Made by a program: the position numbers and the translations under genes
Assembly (NCBI GenBank): GCA_003254885.1
Contig: QANT01003921.1
Span: 1 to 39,709 of the forward strand
DNA from: Purshia tridentata
Taxonomy: Eukaryota; Streptophyta; Magnoliopsida; Rosales; Rosaceae
DNA length: 39,709 nucleotides
Direction of reading: 5' to 3'
The notes under the pieces: generated by a model
Database searches by the model: none
Told to the model about the DNA's origin: nothing
The model's input: the letters and a program-made list of their open reading frames with translations, nothing else
In this document: in pieces, positions 1-11,188 of the stretch
How the letters are laid out: the number at the start of each line of letters is the position of its first letter
Position numbering within the stretch: the first letter of the stretch is position 1

Positions 1-484
1 CTTTCCCATTTCCTCCCCCCCCTCCACCTCCACCTCCACCTCCACCTCCACCGCCACCGCCACCGCTACCACTACCAATACCGCCACTGCCACCTCCTCT
101 TCCTCTACCATTTCCTTTTCCCGGTCGTCTTTTGTGGCTTCTACCCTTTCCTTTTCCTCCACCACTTCCCCCGCCTTTACGACCATTGCCACCTCCACCT
201 CCACTGCCGCCGCCGCCGCCACCTCCTCCTCCACTTCCACCTCCATTTTGATTTTTAGTGCTTTTGACCAAAACTTCATCAGAAGAAGTAGTCAGATTCC
301 TTCCGGTTACATCTTTAACTAGCTGATGGTTTGGACTTGACAAATTGGGGATAGTTGTAGCATTGAACCCACCAATGCCATCTAGTGCATCAGAACCTTT
401 GATCCCATTAGCCAAACATAATGGGCTCAACAAAAAAGCTGCAAGAATCAAAAGAACTCCACACACTGTACCCTTAAGCTCCAT
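1..484 (-). CDS. Secreted glycine-rich protein, N-terminal part (partial at window edge)
   Basis: An open frame starts at the ATG at 484 and runs without a stop off the left end, giving at least 161 codons. Residues 1-25 form a signal peptide: a Lys at position 4, a Leu/Ala/Phe-rich core, and a likely cleavage after LCLA. A unique segment follows (about residues 26-80, with one NLT and one NAT sequon). From residue 81 the protein is glycine-rich, first GGGS-type repeats, then a basic patch with the motif SHKRRPGKG, then a run of about 17 glycines encoded by GGT/GGA/GGC codons. This fits the plant secreted glycine-rich protein class, often associated with cell walls; that role is family knowledge, not shown here. 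A TATA box lies 54 bp upstream. The C-terminus is outside the window, so the subclass cannot be assigned. The low-complexity DNA could hide small assembly errors. Confidence 0.72.
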   Translation of the reverse strand, partial: MELKGTVCGVLLILAAFLLSPLCLANGIKGSDALDGIGGFNATTIPNLSSPNHQLVKDVTGRNLTTSSDEVLVKSTKNQNGGGSGGGGGGGGGSGGGGGNGRKGGGSGGGKGKGRSHKRRPGKGNGRGRGGGSGGIGSGSGGGGGGGGGGGGGGGGGGNGK

Positions 485-537
485 CTCCTGCCTCAAGTAC
501 TTGAGCAATATGCAAAAGCTTAGTCATCCCTAACCCT

Positions 538-544
538 CTTTATA
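538..544 (-). promoter_or_regulatory. TATA box of the glycine-rich protein gene
   Basis: On the minus strand the sequence reads TATAAAG, 54 bp upstream of the ATG at 484. A start of transcription about 30 bp downstream would give a leader of roughly 25 nt, which is plausible for a plant gene. Confidence 0.55.
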
Positions 545-3500
545 CTCTTTGCAGTAATGTACGATCGATCTCAATAAAGTCCCAATGGGCATTGACAACG
601 AGAGGGATCCACTAGAACTAATAAGGCTGCAAAAGAGATGATAGCTAGAGAGAGTATGATATGTGCCTTGTGGCGCAAGTTGTCCCCACTTCAACATTCA
701 GGACTTTCTCACGCTTTTCTTAAAATTTTCTTCTTGGATATATCTCGAGCTCTAGCTATATGCATGCGTGCCTTAAATTTTTTTAAAATTTTCATTGTGA
801 TTGTATTAACACATACATATTGAAAACAGCTTGCTTAATATTCTATTTGGTTTACTTGGGGTTATCTTTATCCCAGGCACACATTGTTGGTCATGTAGGT
901 GACATAATTAGAAGGTAGTACACTGAATACTTCTCAAGTGGGTGGGGGAGATATATAGTTCCTTTGGCTTCAAGATTGAGAATATGGGAATGGCAATGCA
1001 AGTGGAGGCCATGTGAAAAAAGCATATATGGACAGGATAGGGTGGTGCTGCTCCATCTATACTCTATACCATATCAGTTTCTAAATTGTAATGTCTTTGT
1101 AGGATTTTGTTGTGGGTTTTTAATTAATGACCTTTTTTTGTATGTTGATAAGTGCAATCCCCACATTTTATAAGGTCCCCAACGTTATTTAGGTTTATAC
1201 TTGATCATGTGTGTCATCATTTCTCCATGTTATGTGTGATGGAGTCGCCGTTTCTTTAAGCTAGCCATTACCCTTTTTCTTTTGCTCTCAAAACTTTTGG
1301 TTCCCAACATTTTTTGTTTGACCTTAACATACTCATCAACTCAATGACATTTAAATGTGAACTTTCTAATTTCTTTATTTCGATGAATTAACCTGTGAAT
1401 AAGTAGTGTGGTGGTGGTGACGGTTGTGTGAGTGGTGGTGGCGGCGGTGGTGGCCAGCAACGGAGCTAAGATTTTCCAATGGGATAGGTTGAACACTTGA
1501 ACTCTATTATCTTTTTGGGCTGTGAAAGTACTTGGCATAATTTTCTTGTGTTGAACCTCGGCCTCACCGCCTCTACTAGGCTTCTAGTGCTGGACCTTGG
1601 GCCTTGAATCCGAGATTTTGGGCCCAAGCCCGGCCTAAAATTCGATTACACTAAGTCAAGCCCTGAATCATCTTGGTCATTTGCCTCGAGGTCTTGAAAG
1701 AGATAGAGCCCATTCCTCCAAAGTCAGCAAAGTGACGAAGAGTGAGTCACAGTTACATTTGTCTCACATGCATCTTATAGAGTTGGACTCCTAAATTCAA
1801 TAATCTCAGCAGATCAAATTGGTCATACTAGATTTGGTCCTAACTTTCCACTCCCTTGCACATTTTTCTTTCTTCCCAAAACAAATAGGTTCACATACAG
1901 ACTACAGTTCTGTTCTTGCTCTTATTTTATATCTTTATTTTTTGCATTGTAATTCAAATCATTCACAACGTGTTGACACAACATTAGATTTTTTACTTTT
2001 GTTTTGGTTTCACATCTAAAAGAAAGATCATCACAATCTGACCAGTTCAAAAGGGTTATTGTTGTCTTATATTAATATTATTTTGTTGAGTTTCCAACCC
2101 ACTCTCTAAATTTTCTTCCTCAAATAAAAAAAGTTCACATGCCATTTTATTTTATTTTAATATTAAGTCATTTTCGAGATGCGACTGTCCTGGGTTAGTG
2201 GAATAAGAAATCTGTTTTAGTACATTTTGCTTCTTAATTCTACATATGCAGATTGGCTTTGTATGTATTAGGATCTAGATTATGCTAATGAGGTGGTGGT
2301 GACCACTTCAGAGGAGACTTAAAACTATAATTAAGGAGAGGATTAAAACTATAATTAAGGAGAGGACCTTGACTTCATTCCTTCTTTGTCTTTGTAACAA
2401 ATTCCTTCATAAATAATCATATATATTGATAAAAAATCAAGAATGTAATTTCCAATTTTACATGGAGTACTCCATGCAAATCTCTGTCTTTCACGAACGT
2501 AGACTAAAAGTCTAGAACGAAGATAAATAAGAATAATTTCCATAAATAAATATGTCATTAGACACAAAGGAGAATTGACTGTAATGATTTTGGCAATGAC
2601 AATGCTATTTAGTCTCCTTTTTGTAAAAAATAAAAATTTACCAAGTAAAACCGTTTCACAAAATTCTTTTAAATATGTCTAAATAAGTTTTATTCGACAA
2701 ATCTTACTTATAATAATTTTTAAGAATTAAAATATATATGAAGATAATTAAAGCATCTAACTCAAAATTAATTTACTATAAAAAAAGAGAACAAGACCCT
2801 TATAATTACTTTTAAAAAGACATAATTTTCGATTACACACTCCCCATTTTAGAAATTTGCATAAGTTGATGGTGTTGCATTACTGGCATGAGGTCTACTC
2901 AGAGAACTTTTTGTTCAGTCTAGCTTGTAATGAATTCTGTGCATGGTACAACCACCACCAGAGTCCAGAGTCCACACCTTGCAATATGCAAAAGTACCCA
3001 CCAAATACCGAATACCAAACCAATGGTGCCCAAAAATATTCAAAAACACGGACTCAGAACATGTCAAACACCCCCTCATGGACTTAATTAAATTAGATGC
3101 CAAATAATTATTGATATTATTGCAGATGAAAATGAAATCAAATTAATGTATACACACTCGCAACATGTCATGCATCATGCATGCCATAATGAACAGCTAG
3201 CAAAGAGCAAACTTTAATTGCCTTTCAGGCTTTCACAGTCGAACTGGGGCTCATTTTTCTTCACAGAGACAACAATTAATGCATCGAAAAGTCCACATGT
3301 AGACAAGAACTAGTTCGTTCAGACCCTTGATGCTCTAACTTAAAAAATTTTTATTTCAGCTGCAAATTTTAGATCAAGTCTTGGGTGGTTTTTGACTCCA
3401 TCAGACGATCAGAAATTGTTTCTCGAATTAAATGAATATGGAATTATGTATATGCCCCATTGAAATGAACTGGTTAATTTAACATGTATTTTTTGTGGAT

Positions 3501-3774
3501 TAAGCCAGCAAATTAATCGTGGACTTCCCACCAAGTTTATAATTGTGTGCTCCAGCAAACTATAAATGATGGGGATTTTAAGCCATAAAGTGGGGAATCT
3601 GGAAAACAATGTTATCTGCGACTCTGAAAAACGTGACATGTTCCCACCATATATATATACTAGATAGTAGTGCACAATTCCTTGCAAACACACACAGCGC
3701 ATCAACACTTGCATGATTAAAAAGGCCAAAAAAAAATCTTGAAATGGGTCCTCTTTTGGCAACCACACAAGCAA
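545..3774. other. Gene-free AT-rich intergenic region
   Basis: No supported gene. A GTG/GGC-rich simple stretch lies at about 1408-1453. A GC-rich patch at about 1555-1670 contains GGGCCCAAGCCCGGCC and could be a repeat relic. There is a perfect 24-bp tandem duplication at 2319-2366 and a perfect 16-bp palindrome at 2461-2476. The open frames here are short, lack family resemblance and mostly lack ATG starts. Confidence 0.6.
2319..2366. repeat. Perfect 24-bp tandem duplication
   Basis: Two identical head-to-tail copies, 2319-2342 and 2343-2366, each starting TTAAAACTATAATT and ending AGGAGAGGA. No mismatch is seen, which suggests a recent slippage event or a duplication during break repair. 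Confidence 0.9.
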
Positions 3775-3906
3775 ATGGGATCCATCATCAATATTGATGA
3801 TTATGATGAAAGCATTACGCAAGAGGAGAAGAAGCTAGCAGAGAAGCTAGCAAAGGTTGACATCAATAGAGTGGATGAAGATTCATGGTGTCGTCACCAT
3901 GACTAA
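3775..3906 (+). CDS. Possible small ORF, 43 codons (doubtful)
   Basis: ATG at 3775, stop TAA at 3904-3906. The predicted peptide is very hydrophilic and charged, with a Lys/Glu-rich central helix-like part (TQEEKKLAEKLAKVD) and a Cys/His-rich end (WCRHHD). A TATA-like ATATATATA stretch lies about 120 bp upstream at around 3648. I do not recognise the product. The composition looks more protein-like than the surrounding random frames, but the length is within chance for this region. It could also be one exon of a decayed gene. A longer frame on the opposite strand (3409-3822) is judged a shadow. Confidence 0.2.
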   Translation: MGSIINIDDYDESITQEEKKLAEKLAKVDINRVDEDSWCRHHD

Positions 3907-5312
3907 ACATGAACTAGGAGCTTCTAGATTTTTAATTTATTGAATTCAACACCAAGTTCAAAGACCAGTACTATTCCTTTATTTTTATGTGGGTTTTCAA
4001 GAGGCTGATTTAATGTGTTCATTTCGGTACTCGATCGGTAGTATCTATATAGAGAGACAATTGGACCATGTCATTGTCATCAGATCAGATACCCAATAAG
4101 ATCAGAACAAGTTTTGGTGCACGATCTTGATCATTGACAAAGGTGAAACTGAGAAGGTTGATTTAGACAGGGAATGATGTTAATGGGTTACCAAATAATA
4201 TTTATCTTCTGATTTTTTAGGAATTTTATTGCAGGAAGAAATTAAAACACTGGTTGGGGAATTTTCCAATTACAGCAATGAATACTTATGAATTTTTGAT
4301 ATGGGTTAAGTCTGCTGCTAGCAGTTTGTGAATGGTTTTCTAAGTACTCCTAAAAGATGGGAGCTTGTTACCTCAAATATGGTCAATTAATGGAGAACTA
4401 GCTGCACTAAATTAAAAGGCACGTTAAGCTCGAAGAAGTTGACATATATATAATGGTCTCAACTGGGAAAACAATTGGACCCATGTTGTCAAAAAGCAGA
4501 TCGATATATTGAAACTTCATATTCGATTTGGGTTAGATTTGAAGACAAAAACATATATAATTTTTAAAAAATTAAATGTAGATTTTCTAAATCTAACAAG
4601 CTCTGTAAGTTGGGAAGCTTAATTAATTAAAAAGGGTGGCTGCATGCATGTGGCAATTGGGAGACTTTTAATTAAGAAGGGTTGCTTTACAAGTACTGCA
4701 ATTATATTAAGCATGTTTATAAAGACTGAATGTACTTCATCCACTTTGAAACCAGAAAATTAAAGGAGAGAGAGAAAGATACTTTTATGAGGGTATTGCT
4801 ATTCCACTTTAATTTTTTCCCAGCAGGTAGTATATTTCAGAATAATCATCACTTAAATGTGTAAAATTAGCAGCAATATTTAAAAACAAAAAAGTGAAGG
4901 AAATTAACAATAGAGTAGGTGCTATTGTCATGTCTAGCTTTTTCATTAATATAAGAAACTTGAAAAACAAAGATTGGGTGGCACCATACATTAATGTCGG
5001 GATTGTAAAACAATATATATATATATATATATATATATGCATGTGAATCGTGATAGGATATTAATTATATGGCAGTTGATAAATATGTATGCAAGGAAGC
5101 TTGAGTTGAGCATGCGTACGTGTGTTTGAAATATGAGGGCCCAGCAGCTTTGTATATATATACAGCGGTTTTGTAATGAAGCTTTGATGAGCGTGTGACG
5201 GCCTCTTTATATTTATAATTTGTAAGCTCAAATAAATATATCAAACAACGGCAATCTTTTTTTCTAACCAAAAAAAAATGTATTTAAATTGGGAGCACCA
5301 CAGTAAATTTTT
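3907..5312. other. Gene-free intergenic region with an (AT)n microsatellite
   Basis: No supported coding region. It is AT-rich with many TTAATTAA-type motifs. A pure (AT)13 tract occupies 5013-5038. Two imperfect copies of a TTAATTAA(A/G)AAGGGT(G/T)GC motif occur at about 4623-4641 and 4669-4686. Confidence 0.5.
5013..5038. repeat. (AT)13 microsatellite
   Basis: An uninterrupted run of AT dinucleotides between CAA and GCATG. Likely polymorphic in length. Confidence 0.95.
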
Positions 5313-5734
5313 CGCCCATCGAAAAAGCAATGATTTTTTCTCACAAACAACCCCCAAAATTAATTGTTTGTCTGATTAAACCACGTACCGACAAAATATA
5401 TAGTGACTGGAATGCATTGATATATATTTTCACGCTGCATTATTTGAAGCTAGAATTAAGATGGGATGTCGATTGAACTTCTGAAACTGGTTAATTTAAT
5501 TATGCCAATTTACTTCTAATTTAAATCGCCCATCGAAAAAGCAATGATTTTTTCTCACAACCCCCAAAATTAATTGTTTGTCTGATTAAACCACGTACCG
5601 ACAAAATATATAGTGACTGAAATGCATTCATATATATTTTCACGCTGCATTATTTGAAGCTAGAATTAAGATGGGATGTCGATTGAACTTCTGAAACTAG
5701 TTAATTTAATTATGCCAATTTACTTCTAATTTAA
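5313..5734. repeat. Recent ~214-bp-period tandem duplication (two copies)
   Basis: Copy 1 is about 5313-5524 and copy 2 is 5527-5734, with only two bases between. Both begin CGCCCATCGAAAAAGCAATG and end ACTTCTAATTTAA. The differences I see are a 4-bp deletion in copy 2 (CACAAACAACCCCC versus CACAACCCCC) and three substitutions (CTGGAAT/CTGAAAT, CATTGATA/CATTCATA, AACTGG/AACTAG). Identity is therefore about 98%. Neither copy holds an open frame of note or terminal inverted repeats, so it looks like a segmental tandem duplication and not a transposon. Confidence 0.95.
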
Positions 5735-8326
5735 GCAAACAATTATTATGATATATCAACTAGCTAGTTAATTGACTAGCTAGAATTATTTAAAAATGAA
5801 ATCCAAGTATTTTCAAACTCTTGCATATTTAGGAATCCCTTCTTAACAGATATTTTTTTTACTTGAAGCAAAATAGATCTATTAGCTAGGGGGCCCACTT
5901 TGTGATGTAGTCCAATAATTTAAAACGTCTAATTTTTAGGCATTCATTCATGCAAAAGTTAATCAATAAAATCGAAATTATTTAGACCATTTGATTATTT
6001 TAGTGTTAATCAGAAATGTGTTTATTTATTTATTAAGTCATAACTAACTAAATAATTTATGATTTAGTTAAATTTTTCTAATGGTGATTTATGAGTAAGG
6101 ATCTAAATTGATCTATGGGGCCAAGCTCAAAAGTAACATATCTTTGATTAATGTCAGCAAAAATCAATAAAAAGTTAACGAGCCTCTGTTATCGTCAGGG
6201 CTTGAAGTAAAATGCATGGCTATTGTACATTTCAGGTGTCAAACTTTTCGGCCATTAATTTTCGATAACACCCATTTTACACGTACATCCTTACTAAGTT
6301 CAATTTCTTTTGTTCTGATTCTGATAAGGAAGCTGAAATATATTAATTAAGGCTCAATTAATGAAATTAATGACTTATAAGCAAGGCAGGTCTGACATCT
6401 TTCATGGCCAAAAAAAACAAGTTACACCAAAACAGGCATGACTCATACTCTCACGTTGCTAGATAATATAGGGTATAGGGTTTGTCAATGAATCATGCAT
6501 TAATATTCTTGCAGATCATACAGTACGTACAACAGAGGTGTAATAATGTACGTATATATGCAACGTATTCCTAATTAACCACTTGGATTATCATTGTCAT
6601 TATACGAATTCAATTTCTAATTGCTACTAAATTAACAACTCTGGTGTAACTAATAAATTTGCCAGCACCTGCAGATTAATTAATTAATTAAATGCGAATT
6701 ATAGATTTGATCATTTGGAAGCCTCTTATATGTATATGGTACCTGTGGCTATATAATAATGATCAGGCTATATATATAGGTGGAACATAAAGTTGCATAA
6801 TTATTGTGTTTGAAAACGACATTATATTATTAAGAAGAGCTTCAAAATTGAATCTGGAAGTTAATTGATCGAGTAGTAACCCACCACGTAGCCTCGGCCG
6901 GGCCGGTTGTCCTTTATCCATCATGAATTCATGAATATCCTTTTGGAATTAATGCCCTGGTAGTACTGGTAGTTAATCTATAAATATCCACTTTTATGGG
7001 CTACTTAAAGTTCATCATAATTCTTTGGTCAAAAAAAAAAAAAGTTCTTCATAATTATTGATTATTAAGTTTGTCCCTGTAATGTACACTTGCTGTAACT
7101 CCCTGTAGAGGTGTCAATATTGTTCCAGAAGTAGAATTTCGAACAATGAATTCATGGTTCTATGGAGACATTTATTCATACCAAGTAATTTGTTCATTAA
7201 TCGATCGAGATAGTTAATTAATCCCTTGGAGTTGGATTAATTTATACTACACCTCTAGGCTAAACCAGTACGTACAAAATTTCTCATTTAATATTTATAA
7301 GGCTAGACTACAAGCAAGCTAGCTATAGACAAATTTCGAAATAATTTGTCTGAGTTATTGAGCTTAAAACCTCTTTAATTAATATTGCAAAAAAAAAATT
7401 ACAAAATTAATAACTAGCTAGTTGGTAATTAACCAATCGTTTCACTTAATACCGTGATCATCTACATGTTTTGATATTACTTAACTTAATTTTAATGTGA
7501 GTTTTGTATTACAAATTCAGTGATGACTATCATTTATTACTGATTTTGTTATTCAATCTTAAACTAAATGGAAAATCTTCACAAAAGAAATAGAAGATTA
7601 TTTCAAATAAAATAAACAAAAGATCTAAATTCTAACGATTGAGTTTGTATCATTGTGTTATGATGTAAACCTTTTTTTTTACCATGTTGTGTTGTAATTT
7701 GTAAACGTGTTGGATAAAGATTAAAGTAGTTAAAGATGTTGACCGGCCCGTAGGAATCTCTACTTTGCTTAATAATGTTGATCGATGTGAGGCAATGTTT
7801 TATTCCTTTGTAATTCTGAGTTCCAAACATTAAATTGATAGGCCTATTTACAAACTGCATATGAAAAGACCAACGATACAGATTTGTCAAGAGACAAGTG
7901 TCAAAACGCGGGTACTTCAAGGATATGTTCATGCCTCATGTCGTGGTCCACTGCCACATCTCAATTTTTCATTTTATTTAAAGTTTAAGTCTATATTCTA
8001 TATTATATTTTTTTACAAGATATTGACATGTATAATTGTTAAATAACCATACTATCTTGCTTGAATTGTACTTTAAGAGCAGATATGCATGTGTATTGAC
8101 CAACATAAACAAATAAAATTGGGGGATGAAAGATTCGAACTCAAGAGTTCTTACAAACCTGATTTTGATATGATGTTGGACAGTTATTATACTCCAAAAA
8201 TTTAAATTATCAGATATTGGGCTAATATTGTATCTCAAAGTAACAATTATTACATATTATTTATATATAAATTTGATAAGTCTAGCAATATTATTTCATT
8301 TTAAGTTGGATAATAATGAATATATA
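5735..8326. other. Gene-free AT-rich intergenic region
   Basis: No supported gene. It contains abundant TTAATTAA and TATATA motifs, a short poly(A)-containing insertion flanked by 16-bp repeats (7007-7056), and a stretch at about 8130-8150 whose reverse complement contains GAGTTCGAATC, resembling a tRNA/SINE B box. The frames at 7603-7932 and 7978-8238 on the minus strand are open but AT-driven and resemble nothing I know. Confidence 0.55.
7007..7056 (+). repeat. 16-bp near-identical repeats flanking a short poly(A) segment
   Basis: AAAGTTCATCATAATT (7007-7022) and AAAGTTCTTCATAATT (7041-7056) differ at one base and flank CTTTGGTC plus a run of A. The layout mimics a target-site duplication around a very short retroposed tail. 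Microduplication by slippage is an alternative. Confidence 0.5.
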
Positions 8327-8622
8327 GGCCTCGTTTAATACATAAGATATTATTGAATAAGATAAATGGTTAAATTCATGTGTATTTATGGAAGAATATG
8401 AATCGATATGTACTAATTTGAAGGAAAATATGGGAAGAAGATAGGAAGAAAATGGATTATCCATATTGAGAGGTATTGGAAGGAATAAGTTTTTCCTATG
8501 GTTAGTCCATCTTAATACATGTTATAACTTTAAGTTAGAAATTTTTTTCATAAATGTATATGAATTTAGTCATTTATACTATCTTATATCATCCAATATT
8601 TTCTGATGCACTAAACAAGGCC
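8327..8622. mobile_element. MITE with imperfect terminal inverted repeats (296 bp)
   Basis: The left end reads GGCCTCGTTTAATACATAAG. The right end, reverse-complemented, reads GGCCTTGTTTAGTGCATCAG. Pairing continues inward: a TAAATTCATGTGTATTTATG block on the left matches TAAATTCATATACATTTATG on the right, so most of the element folds back on itself. ATA occurs on both flanks and may be a 3-bp target-site duplication. There is no coding capacity. The GGCCTNGTTTA-type terminus and 3-bp flank suggest a Tourist/PIF-Harbinger-like MITE; the superfamily is an inference. Confidence 0.75.
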
Positions 8623-9463
8623 ATATTTTGATCGAAGTTTTGAGATTTGCTGTCACACAATCAAGTCTTTCAAAGTGTGATTCACATGATAATGGAATAT
8701 AATTAGGAGAAACAAAGTGCGGAAATATCAAATCAAAACCCATAACGCATCGAGCTAATATTAAAATAACAATGATGTTATAGTGATGCTAAACCACGCA
8801 ATATATCTAATCTTATAAATCTTATCTTAGGTTTGAAGTATGAATATTATTAGTTTTCATTATCTTGTCCCATACCCATTAATTAACTATTAATTCTAAG
8901 ATCGAGAAAAGAAAATGGTTGAAATGGTGAGGTGAAACCGTCAATGGCTGGAATGTCGACTAACCCTCAACAGCTACTGGGTATACAACGTATTATAAGG
9001 TATGGCATCAATTCTGTCACCTTTCATATTGACTCACCAATTCCTATTAATTGAAACCTCAAACATTCACTTAATAAATAAATGAATCATGATTCACATT
9101 GAAGTGGGGATTAGGTAGCCACTTGTTTTTACCCAAAAGACAGGAACCCCCAAAAACAAGCAAAATATGTTTTCCTAGCCAGCACTGTTAATTTTCTTGA
9201 ATTATAATGTAAGAAACAATTCAATATATATGATTCAATAAATTATTTGGTGAAAAGAATTCTCATCTATTTTCTGACTTAAAAATATTACCATATTATA
9301 AATTTAAATGATAGGGTGTGGTAACATATGCATGGGGCCACATATGCAATGATCGAGTGCTAATTAATTTCGCAATGGGTTTGCATAACAACATACTAGG
9401 ATGTTGTAAAAAGAAAACAATGATTAATGTTGTGAATCAATTAAACAGATATATATATACAGT
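8623..9463. other. Gene-free intergenic region between two foldback elements
   Basis: AT-rich with no supported gene or repeat structure of note. Confidence 0.5.
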
Positions 9464-9858
9464 AAGGCTCTATTGTGGCATTCCCACAAATTAGAAGTTT
9501 GTGGGATCCCCTTTGTGGGGCTCATACGAGTCGTTTTGTATCGATCCAAACCGTTCATTTTTTACATATTCATTGATTGGTTATCCTTACAAAAAAATTA
9601 GCCAAATCGGAAATTATTTGTCTATCTAACTTTAATCAAACAAATGGACGATTTCCTCGAAAATATTTTATTCGTCCATTTGTTTAATCAAAGTTAGATA
9701 TACAAATGATTTCCGATTTGGTTAATTTTTGGTGAGGATGATCAATCAATGAAGATGTAAAATATGAACGGTTCGGATCGATACAAAACGTCTCGTGTGG
9801 GCCTCACAAGGGGGATCTCACAAACTTCTAATTTGTGGGAATCCAACAATAGAGCCTT
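9464..9858. mobile_element. 395-bp near-complete inverted repeat (foldback MITE)
   Basis: The left end reads AAGGCTCTATTGTGGCATTC; the reverse complement of the right end reads AAGGCTCTATTGTTGGATTC. The two arms, each about 185 bp, align along almost their whole length with scattered mismatches. Shared blocks include CCCACAAATTAGAAGTTTGT, GTTTTGTATCGATCC and CCAAATCGGAAAT. The centre at about 9646-9680 is itself a small hairpin, GGACGA...TCGTCC. TA repeats flank both sides (TATATATAC left, CTATATATAT right), which fits insertion into a TA-rich site but hides the exact target-site duplication. There is no coding capacity. It is probably a non-autonomous DNA transposon; the superfamily is not resolved. 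Confidence 0.88.
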
Positions 9859-11098
9859 GCTCTATATATATATATATATATGCAAGTTTAATGAAAGTAT
9901 GTAATATATTTAGAGAAATTCGATAATAATTTACGTATTATACATGATATAAGTCAACGATGAATTTATATTTTATAATATGATATTAATAAATAAATAT
10001 CTATTATAATATAAATAGATTGAAAACGTGATGGTGTTATACTCACACAGAAAACTTACTCATATATTTGATAGACAAGCCCCCATGCAGCTGCCTGACA
10101 TAAATGTGACTAATTCCACCGAAGTCCACAAAAACAGCATCTCTTGTTGTCTTGCGGCCATATATGTTCAACTTTTAGGACCATTCATGTGGTTTTTGTT
10201 GAAAATAAATACATATTAAGTCATTTATCTTGGATAATACTTTTGTCCTAATAATATTGCAAAAGTAAAAGTTCATTTCTTGCAAGTTTATATATACTTG
10301 TTCTTTTTCTTGGCCAAAAAGTTTATACTTATTTAATTAAAGGAATTAAATTGGGACAATCAATTCCATGTGTTGCGGGTACGTAATTTTCTCATATTCA
10401 GTTTTTTTTTTTTTTTTAACAAGATTGTACAGAATTTGCAAATGAACTTTTCCCATTTTAATTTAATTCTGTCGCTACAATTTATTTTATATATTCTCAA
10501 GCCATATGATTTCAACCTTGAAAAAAATATGTTAACCATAATTTAGAGTTATTAGCTTCATGTTTCTGAAGCTTAAATAATTTCAAGTTGAAATAATAAT
10601 CAGTTGAAAGTTACTGCTAATACTGCTCCTAATTCTGGAAGCTTCATAAAATTTCTTACCTACAAATAAATATTAATTTGGTTATGATATTAGTTCTTAT
10701 CAACTTAATTTCCAAATATTGAATTATTTTCTTAAATCATATATACAAAGTCAAGTTCAAGCAATATTTTTTCCTGAGAGTACCTATATATATATATTCT
10801 CCTAAATTTCTTCTTGCATGTGGGTGGAGGGTCGCCTTAGTAACTATTCATAATCACACTTTATTTTTAGAACAAAGGTACTATGGCCGTCGCCATCAGA
10901 ATCTTCCTGTGTAATTATGTATATATTTTCTGCACGGTGTTAAAAAAAAAAAAAACCATTGAATAAATCTAACTTTTCTCAGTAATCCCACGTACCGTTT
11001 ACAGACGACAATATCATTTTCAAACCACAGTTACTTTATTTTTTAAACAAAAGAAAAAGAAACTTCACAAAGGTTGTCAACAGTTACACACAAACTTG
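9859..11098. other. Upstream region of F5H
   Basis: No gene. It begins with a (TA)n stretch at about 9863-9882 and includes a poly(T) run near 10400 and a poly(A) run near 10940. The nearer part should hold the F5H promoter. I did not find a strong cluster of MYB AC-elements in the last 300 bp. Confidence 0.5.
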
Positions 11099-11105
11099 TA
11101 TTTAA
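11099..11105 (+). promoter_or_regulatory. TATA-like box of F5H
   Basis: TATTTAA, 90 bp upstream of the F5H ATG, in the context TTGTATTTAAGGACC. A start of transcription near 11130 would give a leader of about 60 nt. Confidence 0.5.
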
Positions 11106-11188
11106 GGACCTTAATATCTTTCTCAATTTAGCAACAGTTTGAGTTGCAAATTCAGTTACACACGCAAACACATAAAATAACCATTACT

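Noticed and set aside
605..615. GGATCCACTAG, identical to part of a common cloning-vector polylinker
   Set aside because: The match stops after 11 bases (followed by AACTAATAAGG, not the vector continuation), and plant sequence continues on both sides. A chance match is likely.
3409..3822. 137-codon open frame on the minus strand
   Set aside because: Its hydrophobic, low-information sequence resembles no family, and the region is AT-rich with long chance frames.
8130..8150. GAGTTCGAATC on the minus strand as part of a tRNA gene
   Set aside because: No acceptor stem, D arm or anticodon arm can be drawn around it; at most a SINE or LTR relic.
11144..11188. In-frame N-terminal extension of F5H by 15 codons
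   Set aside because: It would need a TTG start; the first in-frame ATG is at 11189, and the protein then begins MDSL, as in other F5H proteins.
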